DNA of 64,000 nt from Lentinus brumalis (taxonomy: Eukaryota > Basidiomycota > Agaricomycetes > Polyporales > Polyporaceae). This document shows, in pieces, positions 45,301 through 59,553 of the stretch. The translations under genes were made by a program, and so were the position numbers. A model generated the notes under the pieces. It made no database searches. It was not told the origin of the DNA and saw nothing but the letters and a program-made list of their open reading frames with translations. How positions within the stretch are numbered: position 1 is the first letter of the stretch; the number at the start of each line of letters is the position of its first letter. The stretch covers positions 2,852,001-2,916,000 of the forward strand of contig MARA01000002.1 of the NCBI GenBank assembly GCA_001792895.1, written 5' to 3'.

Positions 45301-47115
45301 ACTTGCCGTCTGTAAGTAGAAATCAGTCATCATGTTCAGCGCAAGTTTGACTGAGCAAGGACACACCCATCAAGAGCTGCATCTTGAATGCGTCGCCCAT
45401 CAAATCTGCCACCGTCATGAGTAACCGTCGCCGTCAATCACGCAGTCAACTTGCCTCTCGCAGTCTTGTCGTCCACAGCCCGGGTTATCGGCGCAAGGAT
45501 CCACACACAGTCGCACTTCTTCATGTACTCCTTCGCAATGTTGTTCCTCGCAGCGTTCGCATCTGCCACACCAGGCAGGTCGACGAGAATTGCGCCAGTC
45601 GAGAGCGCCTTGGCGTTGCACCACACGCGCACCTGACGGATGAGCGGCCAGTAGGCGGGGCCGTCATCCTTGTCTTTCTTCTTCTCCTTGTCCTTCTTCT
45701 TGTCCTTCTTGTCGCCGCGCTTCTGGTCCTTCGAGTCAATGTACTTGGAAATCTCCTTCCCGAACGTCTTCGAGTCGGGCGCGGAGATATGCTTGGTCGT
45801 ACCAAGGAGCTTGGCGATCTCTGGATCGCACGACAACTACGTCAGCATTGTCCTCATAGTGAACGAGAAGATTTGAGGCGCACTCTGGTCGCGACTGATG
45901 ATTTGGTCGACGCTCATACGGGCGAGCTGCTCCTGCGAGATCGAAGGATACACCGCATGAACCTTCGACCAAGCAACGCCAGCATCGGTGCGCAAGTCTG
46001 TGCTACGCTTGAGGTTCCCGTCTTCATCGATGAGGTCGTCGAGGAGCACCGACAACTCTTCCCTCCACTCTTTCTCGGTGAGGAACGACACATCACCGTC
46101 AATTGTTTTCTTCTTGTGATACCCTATCTCAGTAACTACGGCGGTACAAGCTGCATGCGAATTCGCAGTGAATATCGGCCCCAGCGCAAGTGTGTTGAAG
46201 GTACGTACCGCGCATGCCACTAGTCGGAACGATGTTGTCTGTCCATGGAGACGATGCGTGATGAGTACGCGAAACCACTCAGTGTGAAACCTCCTACCGT
46301 CCAGGATCGCGTTCAACGTCGACGACTTGCCAGCACCGGTGGCTACAAACCCACATCAGTCCAATGAATGAATATAGCGATCCGAATGACGACTCACCGC
46401 CGCATACAGCAATCATGGTCGTGGGCGTCCCCTGTCCAAGCAAGCTATTGAACGCGTTAGCGCACATTCTCCTACGCCCCTGAACCTCGCAAACCACCAA
46501 CTACGTACCTCTTCAGCTCTTCCTGCCAAACGTCCGCCCGCATCTTGCTCCCCAGGTCGACCTTCTTGATGCTAGCTTTGAGGGCCTTGACCATGCCCAT
46601 ACCCTCCTTGAGCGCATTCTCGGGCGCATACTGGATCTCGTCTGCACTCCCATAGACCTTATAGAGGCTACGGGGATCAAGAGTGCCTTCGCTGAGGCTC
46701 GCGTCCTTCTTGAGCGGCTGCCGCTGCGCGGCCACGGATTCAGGCTTGACAGCGGGCGCGTCCGCAGGCTATGACATCGAATGCGCGCGATCACGTTCAC
46801 CGCGTCAGAACGCGTCACTGGTGACTTAAAAGAGCAGGGATACTCACAGGACGCGTCGCGTCGACGGGTTCGGGCTTGACGACAGGCTTTTGCTCCGCCT
46901 GCCATGACCGAGACTGCGCAAGAGGGGCTATACGGGCCTCTTCCGGTTCAGGCTTGATGTAGAGCACGTTCTGCAGCAAAGCATAGTAATTAAGGTGAGC
47001 GTTACAGTTATCAAAGCATGCGAGGATGGGAAGACGTGTTTGGTGATCCCCTGGCCCTCAACAAGGGTGTTGACACGGTACTTACGCGATTGCCCCGGTT
47101 CTCCTTGAGGCTCAT
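42339..47115 (-). CDS. Dynamin-like GTPase, SLIP-GC type (copy B)
   Basis: The start at 47115 (MSLKENRGNR) leads to a basic/acidic arm (NVLYIKPEPEEARIAPLAQ) and SLYKVYGSADEIQYAPENAL. The P-loop is ATGAGKSSTLNAILDG (about 46345-46295). It continues VSFLTEKEWREELSVLLDDL, then IRQVRVWCNAKALSTG, ILVDLPGVADANAARNNIAK (G3) and WILAPITRAVDDKTARG. A long acidic insert (about 44830-44500) carries many Ser-Asp repeats and KKRKSKSSNK, a nuclear-targeting-like patch. Later parts are LPVFTCSARDYVRIK, CFTKVDDTGVPALQEWCHQL, LAPHVQGQLVDGYDRAMEER and a tail ending GMSRAMGTYTNA. The same blocks occur in the same order in copy A, so the two arose by duplication. It is longer mainly through the acidic insert. 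At least 18 exons. Function unknown. Confidence 0.82.
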
Positions 47116-47459
47116 GTTGGCGCTTGCAACACAAGCGACGTATTCGGGGGACGACAAGTTCGAGATCTCTCGAGTAGTTTATATGGCAGAAGATGCGAAG
47201 GACAGGGGGAGCGGGGAAGGAGAAGGGAGGAAATGAGAGCGTGGTTTCGACGACGCGCCCACTAATAGGGACGTGACCACTTGGACGGGACAAACACCAG
47301 CAAACAACGCGCTAGGTCACAGCGTTACTCCGCGTGACTTCGGCCACTTCGCGCCACATAAGCGAGGACCAAAACCACACGCATTGTCAGGGTCTGGCCA
47401 CAACGCGAGCCAACTCTTGTCATTGATGGAACAGACCATGCGGAGGCAAAGGGACAAAC
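47116..47459. other. Upstream region of GTPase copy B
   Basis: 344 bp between the copy B start codon and the 3' end of the next minus-strand gene. Only overlapping weak frames occur. Confidence 0.45.
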
Positions 47460-50400
47460 TCAGAATCTCTGCGGCAACCAATGTCCTTTCAAGCTCTTCG
47501 CCACGTCCTCCTCAATGCTCGACATGCCAATGCGGCCACCATGACCACAGCGAGCCCCGGTCTCTGCCACCCCCATCAACAACGCTCGGCCCTGCGAGAA
47601 GCGAGGCAAAGCCCCGAGAACGGACGTATCTTCGCCGGGCTCGGACTCGAGGGCGTCGTCCGACTCCAGACCAGCAGCGAGAGCCACTCCAGGCGATGCG
47701 AACCCCGCCTCGCTTGAGAGATAGTCGTCATCAGCGTCGCTCGGATAGAAGCTCTGGCTAGGCTCCATTCCTCCGTCCTGTGCGTCATCGACTAGCCAGC
47801 GAAGCCCGTCTTCTTCGGCGGCCATACCGTCGACGGGAAAGTAGGGAGCCTCTTCCGCCGAGAAGTCGACAGTATCCAAGAACTCGTGATGCTCCTCTTC
47901 AACCACTTCGATGTCCCGGTTGTAAACGAAGTAGGCGGAGTCGTGGTGGTATGCGATAGCTTGATGCTCGAAGGCGGAGGACATAGGGGAGGACATAACG
48001 AGATCGGAGGCATGCTCTTCCATCGTATACGAGTTGACGAAGTACACGGGCTCCACGACCGCCAACTCGTCCTCGTCTTGCATATAGTTGTGGTCACCCG
48101 ACATGCCTCCGTGTCTGTCAACGGGTGAGAGGAAAGTCGGGGCATCGGTGGTCTGGAAGGTGTCCGGCGGATACATGGTCCAGTCAGGGAGTACAAATTG
48201 ATCACTAGTTGCCGCATAGTATTCTGGATCCAAAAGCACGGCGCGTGGCACTACTTCGCCAGTGTCGCGGCCTACACGGCCAGGAGACGCAGGTGAGCAA
48301 GGGCCAGCGGGTAGACAAGGAGATGAGGGACGAGAAGTCGAAAGGAGAACAGAAGAGGTCGGACGATTGGCCAGGGCGTTAGATGACGTTACTCGCTTAT
48401 AGACAAACGGGTCAGGTCCGAGGTTCGCTAGTCGTTCAGTAGCGAGTAAGGAGTCGCCCAGACCCGATTGCCATCTCACAGCTCGGTGCCCGTAGTCTTG
48501 TGAGCCCACACCGCTATTGTCTTCACAGACATGTGGCTGAGGATCGACTGAACTCGGTGAAGGCGATGGCGGCGGAGAGACAAGAGGTTGAGGATTGGTG
48601 CACGAAGATTCAGGTTGAGGCTTTGAAGAAAGAATTGTGTGAAGCGGGACAGTGAAGAATCTCGAAAACGCTTCGCATCGCATCGCGCCAGCGGCTCCGT
48701 GTTCGTCCTGGCGAGAAGCGACCTGCGAGGCAGAATGAGAGGGAGCAAGGGAAGATGATTCGGACTCCTGAGCCACGGAAGGCTCAACGGCAGGTGTTAC
48801 GACGTCTGGCGTAGTCGAAAGATGAGGCTTCTCCGCGACGACCCATTTCGAGGTGAAGGCGCCAGTAGCCAAGAGAACTGTTCCGCCCAATCTCGTGCCC
48901 TCCTCAGAGCGTACAGAGATCCCAGATGTTGCACCAGAAAGGAGCTGACCATCCTCGAGTTCGATATCCCAGACAGGAGAATCTTCGCGGGCGGGCTTGC
49001 CTTTCTTCTTGGCAGGAGATGCGCCGTCCTGAGAACCCTCCGCATCCTGATCACTTTGCATAGTCGACAACGGGCTAGGAGATCTTGAGCGTTTGCGCTT
49101 TGACGTGGATTCAGGTGCTGCCGCTCTCTTGGGCTTGGATCGCGATGGCGGGCAAGGTTCCTCTGTCTCCGAGTCTGAAGCACCCGAGTCACTGGTGGCA
49201 TTACGACGGCCTTCCTTCGGGGCTTTGCTTAGAAACCGTTCTTCGGAAAAAATATGAAGATAAGGCTCTGACGCACGCATCACCGCGACTTAGTACTGCC
49301 CAAATGCGAAAGTGGTCCACTCACTCGTCAGCTTCGACTTAGTGACTGCGGTCTTGGCGGACGCTTTCCCCTTGTTGAATACACCGATCCCAGGGTCAAA
49401 GTTCAGCTATATCATTCGTGAGTTCTGTGAACCTTCCGATTCGTAGTAGTGTACTCACCGTCAAACGATTCTTGCCGATATTCTTGGCAGAAAACCCGTG
49501 CATCAACGCCAATCCTGCAGGTATGTTCAAACCTTTGCCCTTCTTAGCTGCCTTCTTCGTGGGCTTGCCCTTCGCTGACTCGTTGTCGTCACTGTGCTCG
49601 CTCTCTGGAGGTGCGGGCTTGGGATCAACGATCGCTTTCTTCGCGCGTCTACGTTCCCGCCGCTCAGTGAGCCCTGTTCATTTCCTTCAGCGCGCGAGCC
49701 GGGACGACAAGTCAAAGACGTACTGTGCTCGTGTTCCTGGTCAATATCTCCATCGCGTCCCTTGTTCGCTGCCACCTTGGGTTGTGTCTCCTTCTGCTTG
49801 GCTCTCTTGGTGACGGCCTTCTCTCGAGCGGGCGGCAGCGGAGGTGCAAACTCTCGAATCCCAGACTGACGGAGCCGCTTCGACGCATGCACGTCCTCCC
49901 CATCGTCTGCTACAATCCGCTCATGCACGGCTGAGACGTTCTCTTTGGCGACCTTGCCGGACGATTCCTGACCGCGGGTACCTATGACCGACTCTTTACT
50001 CTTCTTTACTGGTGGATCGCCATCTCCATCGCCCGCTCTCGTCTCGTTCCTGATTTTGGGGGCAGTCCCGAGCCCCCTGGCCTGTGCGCGAGGTTTCAGG
50101 AGAGGTGTCCCGAACCCACTTTCCAGCTCTACGTCTCTCGTACGCCGTTTTAGAGCAGAGGCAGGACCCACGACGTCGCCAGTGTCCAAGGACCAGGAAG
50201 CAGCGAGAGACTTGCCCTCGAGAGCATAACCAGATAAATGAGCCTCTTGAGAGCGTACGAACGTCCGCAGGAGATGAGATCTGTCGCTCTTGAGGGAGTC
50301 AAGCGTGCGGACGTTGGGCGAGTTGAGCCTGGGAAGGTGGCCGTTGCTGGGAGAGGAGACAGAGGGCATCGAAGCGCCGTCGGCGGCCGTACTTAGTGCG

Positions 50401-50486
50401 TTGGGAGGCTGACCAGAGGCTGTCCTAGTGGGAGGTGGACGGGTGGCGGACTTCAAGTTCGAACCGCCAGTGCCACATCCGGCCAT
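47460..50486 (-). CDS. Large basic, disordered protein, probably nuclear; unrecognised
   Basis: The start at 50486 reads MAGCGTGGSNLKSATRPPPT. Exon 1 (to about 49727) contains FVRSQEAHLSGYALEGKSLA, ASWSLDTGDVVGPASALKRR and many Lys/Arg patches. The following exons carry RRERRRAKKAIVDPKPAPPE, a conserved-looking core (LNIPAGLALMHGFSAKNIGK, RLTLNFDPGIGVFNKGKAS), and a last exon of about 600 codons with KAAAPESTSKRKRSRSPSPL-like Ser/Arg stretches, EDSPVWDIELEDGQLLSGAT and an acidic C-terminus ending KGHWLPQRF. The core motif with alternating hydrophobics may be a short DNA- or partner-binding element. Several nuclear-targeting-like clusters point to the nucleus. I do not recognise the family. 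Four exons are seen. Confidence 0.7.
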
Positions 50487-50695
50487 GTCCTCTTCGGCTG
50501 AGCACGACGCGTGACGTCATCGAACATCTCGAGCCCGTCGCTGGAACAAGTAACCAACGTAACTACAGTACTGAAATACTGAAGTGCTAACCAGCTACTA
50601 GTAGGTGGATATGTGAGTAGTATCGTCAGCCACCGTGAGCTGTCAAGTAATATGCGTGTATAGGTAGCTGCTATCAAGCGCATACAAGATGTTTC

Positions 50696-53082
50696 TTAGG
50701 CGGTGTACTCGAAGAAGGGGTTCCTGTACAGGAGGTGAACACGGTGTTGACGTTGAGGTCGCTTCAACAGCTATAGAGTACTTACTGCTTGTCGGTCATA
50801 TCTATAAAGGCGGCCCGTTCCCGTTCGCGTAGTACGTCTTCGTCAGTCCAACCGTTTCGCCGCTTCAGCTCTTCCAAAGTCCTGCGCTTCTTCCTGTTCA
50901 TCCATAAGTTCACCCATCGGATGATGAAGCACAGGGCCAGCTGCGCGGAAAGTAACACAAGGATGGATATCTTCCCGGGGAGGTAACCGGGCGCATCCTT
51001 GGGTAAGAATGTTTCTGTTCCGACGATATTCGCCACGCAGAAAGCCGCAAGGGTCATCGCGTTCACCGTGACCTTCTTCGTGTGTCCGGAAGTGTTGGAT
51101 GCGTTATAGGCGTAGATAATGGCGAGAGATGACCCGTACGTCCCAACGATCCACGTGGCTGCCGCAGCAAGTCAGGATCGAATTGCTCGGGGATGAACGG
51201 GGAGGAACGTACCGAAGAGGAGTGCGCCTTTCTGCCCGGAACCATTCAGTCCGACAAGCATAGCCGCTCCGGCCAGTGTAGGGATCAGGGACCAGACGAT
51301 GGGCAACATACGTTCACCCTACAAACATCTCCTGATCAATACGACCGAATCATGAGAAGAATAAAGGCATACCGCTCTGTCCGAGTACCATCCGCAAAGG
51401 ACTGCGCTCAATATGCCAATCGCTCCTCCGGGAGTCGAGAGGATCAGGGTTTGCTTCGTACTGCGGGCCGAAAGTCAGTGGTCCTGATGTAGTGGGCCTC
51501 GGTGTACGTTACGCACGTATATCCGAAGCCCTGCAAGTATGCATGCCTAGTATGTTAGAGCCCATGGGAAGCAACCCAGGGAATAACAGAGACCACCGAC
51601 CTTCACAATGATATTAGTGACTGCGGATGAGATTGTCAGTCAGGGAATTCAGGGACACAAAGGAGGGAAGTCTCACAATTAGCCAGGCCGCCATTCGGGA
51701 TGTTGGCTGGAGGAACTACGTCGGCCGGGACGCTAGCTCTCAAGGAAGCACGAACGTACTAAGCAGAGTTGCAAGGACGATCAACCAGGTTTTGATATCC
51801 AACAGGGCTTCGAGGACCTGCTCCTTCTTCAGCCTCTTGTTCTCAGTTCCGCTTTGTTGGTCCCGAATACGCTCTATGGCTGCGATGCGCTCCTCCTTTG
51901 TCAGAAATTGTGCATTCGTAGGGGAGTCCGGCATGAAGAGCAAAACAGATATTCCGACGGCAATGGCGAGCGAGCCGAGCATCAGGTACATGATCTTGAA
52001 GGGAGCGAAACCGCGGTCGGGAATGAAGGAAATACCCTGAGGTTCGAAGCATTGCTGAGTTTCGTTCAGAGCCAGAACTGATGAGCTGACGTACGTATGC
52101 GAGGAAGCCGCCGAAGATGCCTGCGACGCCATTCTACGTAACTCTATCAGCCTCTTCGACTTAGCCCAAGGAGAATTCTGCTACATACCATCATGTAGAA
52201 CCACGCCATCCGACTTCCCTACGTGACACAGGTTATCTCAGCTCTATAGAACTTGATTCTGCATACCTGTTCGTTCTTCTTGTAGAACATAGAGATGATG
52301 AGGATCAAGATGGGAGCAACGCAGCTCTCGAGCATGCCGAGGAGAAGCCTGAGCGCGAAGAACGGCCCGAAGGAGTGGGGGATGGCGTGCAGCATCATGA
52401 CGATCCCCCATGCGACGATGTTTGCGCCGAGGTACTTGCCCAGCCGAAGTCGTTGGGCGATAAACATGGAGGGGAATACCCAGATCAAGAAGCCTGGGGA
52501 AATAAGTTCGAACACTTCGCTAGTTGGCGCATGCAAAAGCTCACCGATGTAGAAGGACAATGCGACCAGGTTGTACCCCTGTGCGAGAATGCAGTCACGG
52601 TGAGTTTCATCGCGATCACACTGCAGTGTGAGTACTACCTGGCCAGTGACTGGAAAGCCCATGATGCTGGGAGAGAGAACATGTCAGGAACCATTCCTTG
52701 GCCGAGGCCTTTGAACTTTGAACCTCGCATAACTCAACGCCGTCTTGTCCCTGCGCAGGCATGTAAGCATTTGGACGCGGTGGTTGAAACAAGGGAGATT
52801 AGACGTGCAGATATTGCGTGCAATACACCGCTGCGCACAACGGGGGAATCACCAAGTCCTTTTGCGCGGGAGTCAGCATGAGGTCAGACTCGGAGAGGCC
52901 CAATGCCAACGACTGACCAGCTTCCTGCGTAGTCTAGCATAGTACTCCTCCGTGAACTGGGCCGTCCTCTCCAGTCCCACCAGCCGCAATGCTTCATCCT
53001 TGTCGCGCAAGTCGACTTCCGAGTCCGCATCGAGGACGAGGACCGTGTCGAACTTGTTCTCATCCTTGAGTTCTGGCTCCAT
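50696..53082 (-). CDS. Major facilitator transporter, anion:cation symporter type (copy 1)
   Basis: The start at 53082 gives MEPELKDENKFDTVLVLDAD, then the family's N-terminal block ALRLVGLERTAQFTEEYYAR. Spliced exons give LVIPPLCAAVYCTQYL, DKTALSYASIMGFPVTGQGY, NLVALSFYI, FLIWVFPSMFIAQRLRLGKY, ALRLLLGMLESCVAPILILI, IMYLMLGSLAIAVGISVLLF, PDSPTNAQFLTKEERIAAIE and RLKKEQVLEALLDIKTWLIV. The last membrane span and tail read KISILVLLSAQLALCFIIRW ... RERERAAFIDMTDKQ. DKTALSYAS and the FLTKEERIxAIER loop mark the Dal5/allantoate permease-like family, which carries organic anions such as allantoate, vitamins or carboxylates. The true end is a 28-nt exon (50723-50696) reached by an intron inside the last Gln codon, giving QNPFFEYTA. 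Plasma membrane, 12 spans expected. Substrate unknown. Confidence 0.87.
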
Positions 53083-53464
53083 GGCGGAATCCCAGAGTAT
53101 CGCGAGGGTCGATGGCGACAACCTTGTCTCCAAGCTTTGAGGTGTCTTAAGAGCGTCTGGTACGCATCTTGTGACTTCGCGAGGGACTTCCGGTCCCGCT
53201 TGCCGCACCCGTTGGGGCCGAAGAACTCTCCAGACGGCACCCTTCTGTACGCGAGTCTCTCACCAGACTTGCAGTAAGGGTGGCCGACTGATAAGGACTG
53301 TGCGCAGCGAGGAAAGCCTGGAAAATCGACACCCTGCTTCGTATTACTGGGGATATGAGCAGGGCGATAACGAGATTGACTTCAAGATTCAGTTCCGGCA
53401 TGAGTGTGTTGTGCATAAATTCGGGAAACGATCAGTATGTACTCCTATACTATCGTACCGCTCA
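53083..53464. other. Spacer between the two transporter genes
   Basis: 382 bp containing the promoter of copy 1 and the 3' end of copy 2. No other coding signal. Confidence 0.5.
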
Positions 53465-55896
53465 TCATGCAGTATACACGAAGAATATGTTCCTGTAATC
53501 GTGGGTTAGAGAGACAAAGTACAGGCGGCCCCAGCATGGGAGACGTACTGCTTATCGGTCAGGTCCAAGAACGCATGCCGCTCGCGCTCCTTCTGCATCT
53601 GCTCATCGGTCCACCCGTGCCGCGCTTTCTCCTCCTCGAGCGCTTTCTTCTTCTGCCTGTTCAACCGTATGTTGATCCAGCGCAAAAAGAATGACACAAA
53701 GAGCTGAATCGTCAAGAGGACCATGATGGCGGTCTTGCCGGGAATGTATGACGGTGCGTCCTTGGGCTGGAAGATCTCCGTCCCGATGATGTTGCCTATG
53801 CTGAAGGTTACGAGGGTGATAGCATTAATGGTGTTCTAGAGTTCCAGAAGTGTGTCAGTGACCGTGGCCTATCCGGCGAGCATCTCCCCAAACCTTCTTC
53901 GTATGCCCGCTCGTGTTGCTTGCGTTGTATGCATACACAGATGACAACGCGCTACCGAACGTCCCGATTAGATAGGTCGCTGTGCACTATGATAAGCATG
54001 GCTTCGTCGTGCAAACGTTCCGCGAACACTGACCGAAAAGCAAAGCACCCTTGTTCCCAGAGCCATTCAGCCCAATGAGCATCGCGGAGCCCACAATGGT
54101 AGGAATCAGACAGAAAACGATAGGAGTCATGCGTTCATTCTGTTTCCGACGTCAGAGAGGGGACGGCGTATTCGATACGGAGTTCGTACCTTGCGGTCTG
54201 AGTACCACCCGCAAAGCAATGTGGTCAGGGAAGCTACCGCTCCTCCGGGTGTCGACAAGATCAGAGTCTGCTTCGAGCTACGAGGGTTCAGCACATCGCC
54301 AAGTCACGGGACACGCAGACGACGTACGTATACCCGAAGCTCTTGATAATGATGTTACTGACTGAATTGGAGGCGTGAGTAGAACAGAACTAGTACGTGA
54401 CCAGGTAAGACTTACAGTTGCTCAAAGCACCATTCGGAATGCTCGCTAGCGGAAGATCAGCCATGCTCATGACATAGCAAGTCTGGAAACGCACTTAGAA
54501 CAGTAGTGAGCGCGATGAGCCAAGTCCTGACGTCAAGCAGAGCTTCAACGACCTGATCCTTCTTGAGCCTTTTATTCTCAGTGCCGCCCTGATCATCCCG
54601 AACGCGCTCCAGGCAAGCAATTCGCTCCTCCTTGGTGAGCAAGCGAGCATGGACGGGGGAGTCCGGTAGCCAGAGAACGACACAAATGCCGACGATGATT
54701 GCAAGGCCACCAAGTAGGAGGTAGATGATCTTGTACGGTGCCAGGAGGCGCCCACTGTCGAACGAGATACCATATGCGACGAAACCACCGAAGACCTGGG
54801 TCAACCCATTCTATAGAAATTGTCAACACAAGACCAGGAAAGAAGACAGGGAGGGGCCGACCATAACATAGAACCAGGAGATCCTCGTTGCCTTCACGCC
54901 GAGATGTCAGCGACAACGCACAGTGAGCGATGTAGGGACGGACCTGCTCGTCCTTTCTATAGAACATAGAGATGATCAAGATCAGGATAGGTGCTACGCA
55001 GCTCTCGCACATGCCTTTCGAAGAGTGCATGAGTATCGAGCGTGAGGCTCAATGAATGCTGCTCACGTACCTAAGAGGAAGCGGAGAGCAAAGAACGCGC
55101 CGAACGACGTCGCCGCTGCGTGGCACATAAGGACGATACCCCAGACGATGATGTTCGCCCCGAGGTACTTGGCAACCTGCGCGGAAGTTGATAAACTGGA
55201 GCAGTCAAAGGCAGCCGGTGACGTACCTTCAACTTCTGCGAGATGTACACCGTTGGGAACTCCCAGACAAGAAATCCTGCGAAACTGTCATTATGGCTGT
55301 TTCGAAGCATTGAACAACGGCGACCGGCATACCGAGGTAGAATGCCAATGACACCAGGTTGTATTGCTGTAGCGATGATGTGTCAAAGATGCCTCGGATT
55401 GCAAGATGGGCGATACATACTTGGCCAGTAATGGGGAACCCCATAATGCTACGACGAGTCGTCAGCACGCCTCTCCAAGCCCAAAACTGCGCGGATATGT
55501 ACCTTGCGTAATTCAGTGAAGTCTTGTCACTGTGATTCATGTCAGTCAGGGGACCAGCAGCACCGAGAACTGGCGGCACGTACAGGAACTGAGTGAAGTA
55601 CACAGCCGCGCATAATGGTGGGATGATACAATCCTGCAGCAGCAAAGTTACAACTGTGGTAGAATTGAATCTCAAGTTACAGTACGCACCAGCTTCCTGC
55701 GGAGCTTCCTGTTGTACTCCTCGGTGAACTGGGCAGAACGCTCCCTGCCCACCAGCTTGAGGGCCTCGTCGTCATTGGCAGAATCTGCGACCGAGACAGA
55801 GACCTCAACGTCATACGCGTCCTTCTCGTCCTGCGAACGCGTCTTCTCGTCCGAGTCCCGCTTCTCAAGCGATCCGCGTTTCTGAAGCGATGCCAT
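53465..55896 (-). CDS. Major facilitator transporter, anion:cation symporter type (copy 2)
   Basis: The start at 55896 reads MASLQKRGSLEKRDSDEKTR, followed by the acidic arm and ALKLVGRERSAQFTEEYNRK. Membrane parts follow the same order as copy 1: CIIPPLCAAVYFTQFL, DKTSLNYASIMGFPITGQ, YNLVSLAFYLG, FLVWEFPTVYISQKLKV, ESCVAPILILIISMFYRKDE, IIYLLLGGLAIIVGICVVLW, PDSPVHARLLTKEERIACLE, RLKKDQVVEALLDVRTWLIA and LLTIQLFVSFFLRWINIRLN. The tail carries RERERHAFLDLTDKQ. A last 28-nt exon (53492-53465), joined by an intron within the Gln codon as in copy 1, gives QNIFFVYTA. Reading straight through the donor instead would stop at 53506. The two genes are tandem duplicates with matching intron positions. 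Substrate unknown. Confidence 0.87.
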
Positions 55897-56389
55897 TGTA
55901 GAGGGCAGGAAGTGGGAACGTACGAGCGGAGTCAAGCACCGGAGAACCAGCGAGATAGGACTGGATCGCCCGTCTCACGGCAGCCACGGTCATCTGCCCT
56001 CTAACTTATACGTTCCATCCACGTCCGTGTTGCACGGAAGACCGCAACCCCAGCTGAGCCGTATCACTTATCTGCGTGGAAAGTACGACTCGGGCGAATG
56101 CTGGAGCACCAAGATAAGCCGACGGTGCCGCGTGCCATAAACATAACCTCACACTCACATGCTGATAGCAATTGTACGGGCCGCGCTAGCAGCCTTCGGC
56201 AGCCGCATCTTTTCGTCTCGAAACGGCGTCGAACGTCATGGCCCCCTTGAACATGGGCGAACGCTCACACGTTCGATGGCATTCAGGAACACACAATTCG
56301 CACACGGAGCGAGTGGATGCTGAAGATCAACGATGATTAACCAGGATATGATAGCAGTACGACAGCAGAATACACAAGCGGGAGTAAGA
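55897..56389. other. Upstream region of transporter copy 2
   Basis: About 490 bp containing the copy 2 promoter and the 3' end of the thiolase gene. No gene was found. Confidence 0.45.
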
Positions 56390-58581
<2,192 letters not shown>

Positions 58582-59324
58582 TCATTCTCCCGCGAAGAGA
58601 TCTACGATGTTCCCCAAGACCATGAACCAAGCTTCCATACACCGTAGCAGATTCGTCCGACCCTCCTCCACCTCAGCCATAAGCTCACCCACGACCTCCG
58701 CAGTGTTGCAGGGATGAAAGTACCAGGACGGCGTACCAAGGGTGGGATGGTCTCCTTGCGACAGAAGCGAGAAGGCCGAGTGAGGTAGGGTGACTGCGAA
58801 AGTGTTCCCATCCGGGGAGGGAAGAGTGTTGGGTCGGAAGAGGGCAGACTGGACGACCTGTTCCAGAGCTAAAGGAGAGCCGCCTGACATACCGTAATCA
58901 TGAACTTCCGTGGTCAAGATGCATATGAGCTTCCACGCACTGCGATCGTGCAAGGTGAAGTAGAATGCAGGCACGCCAAACGTCGCAGAGTATACGACGT
59001 ATTGATTGCAGGTCAACGATTCCTCTGGGCTGTGCAACACTGCGTCATCTTCCTCTATTGACGGCTGGTTGAGGTCGTCGGCTTCTCCAACATCAGTGCA
59101 TGGGTGCGGAGCTCCCGACAGGTGTAGAGTCCTCGAGAGGTAGCCGAGGTTGGGGACATACTGGATCGCATGAGCTAGGGGGCTGCGAGAGGCTTCAAGA
59201 AGCGTACGGGATGCTCAGTCCAGATCCAGCCGGCGGGATAGTCTTTCACTCCAGAAGCACGAGCATTACGATGAGCGTCGACATAGGCCTTGCAAGCTTG
59301 GTCGAAGTCAGACCGAGTGAGCAT
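58582..59324 (-). CDS. ATG10: Autophagy E2-like enzyme Atg10
   Basis: The start at 59324 reads MLTRSDFDQACKAYVDAHRN, then SGVKDYPAGWIWTEHP. After a short intron the next exon gives IQYVPNLGYLSRTLHLSGAP, DDLNQPSIEEDDAVLHSPEE and CNQYVVYSATFGVPAFYFTL. A further intron joins HDR to SGSPLALEQVVQSALF. The end holds TLGTPSWYFHPCNTAEVVGE, where the Cys in HPC is the expected thioester residue, and WFMVLGNIVDLFAGE. Atg10 passes Atg12 to Atg5 in the conjugation step of autophagosome formation in the cytosol. The order of blocks, the HPC motif and the length of about 220 residues fit Atg10. The first exon-exon join is the least sure. Confidence 0.85.
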
Positions 59325-59553
59325 TGATGTGTTCGGACCGGTGCAAACAGTAAGTCCTACACTCAAGCGCTCACCGTGCGAACCGAGCTATACAGCTATC
59401 GTTTAAGGTTCAGCCACCTAGCAACATTCCCACAGGCTTGCCTGGTGCGGTGCGCGTCTCCGGGTCCTCACGCATCCCAAAACTCAGCCCGTCCAACTGC
59501 CGGTGCCTCCTCCTTGCGGTCCTCCTTTGCCGCATACCTCCACATAACCCGCC
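59325..59553. promoter_or_regulatory. Shared promoter of ATG10 and RPS1
   Basis: 229 bp separate the divergent start codons. The stretch near 59500-59550 is C/T-rich (ctcctccttgcggtcctcct), typical of ribosomal protein leaders in fungi. Confidence 0.5.
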
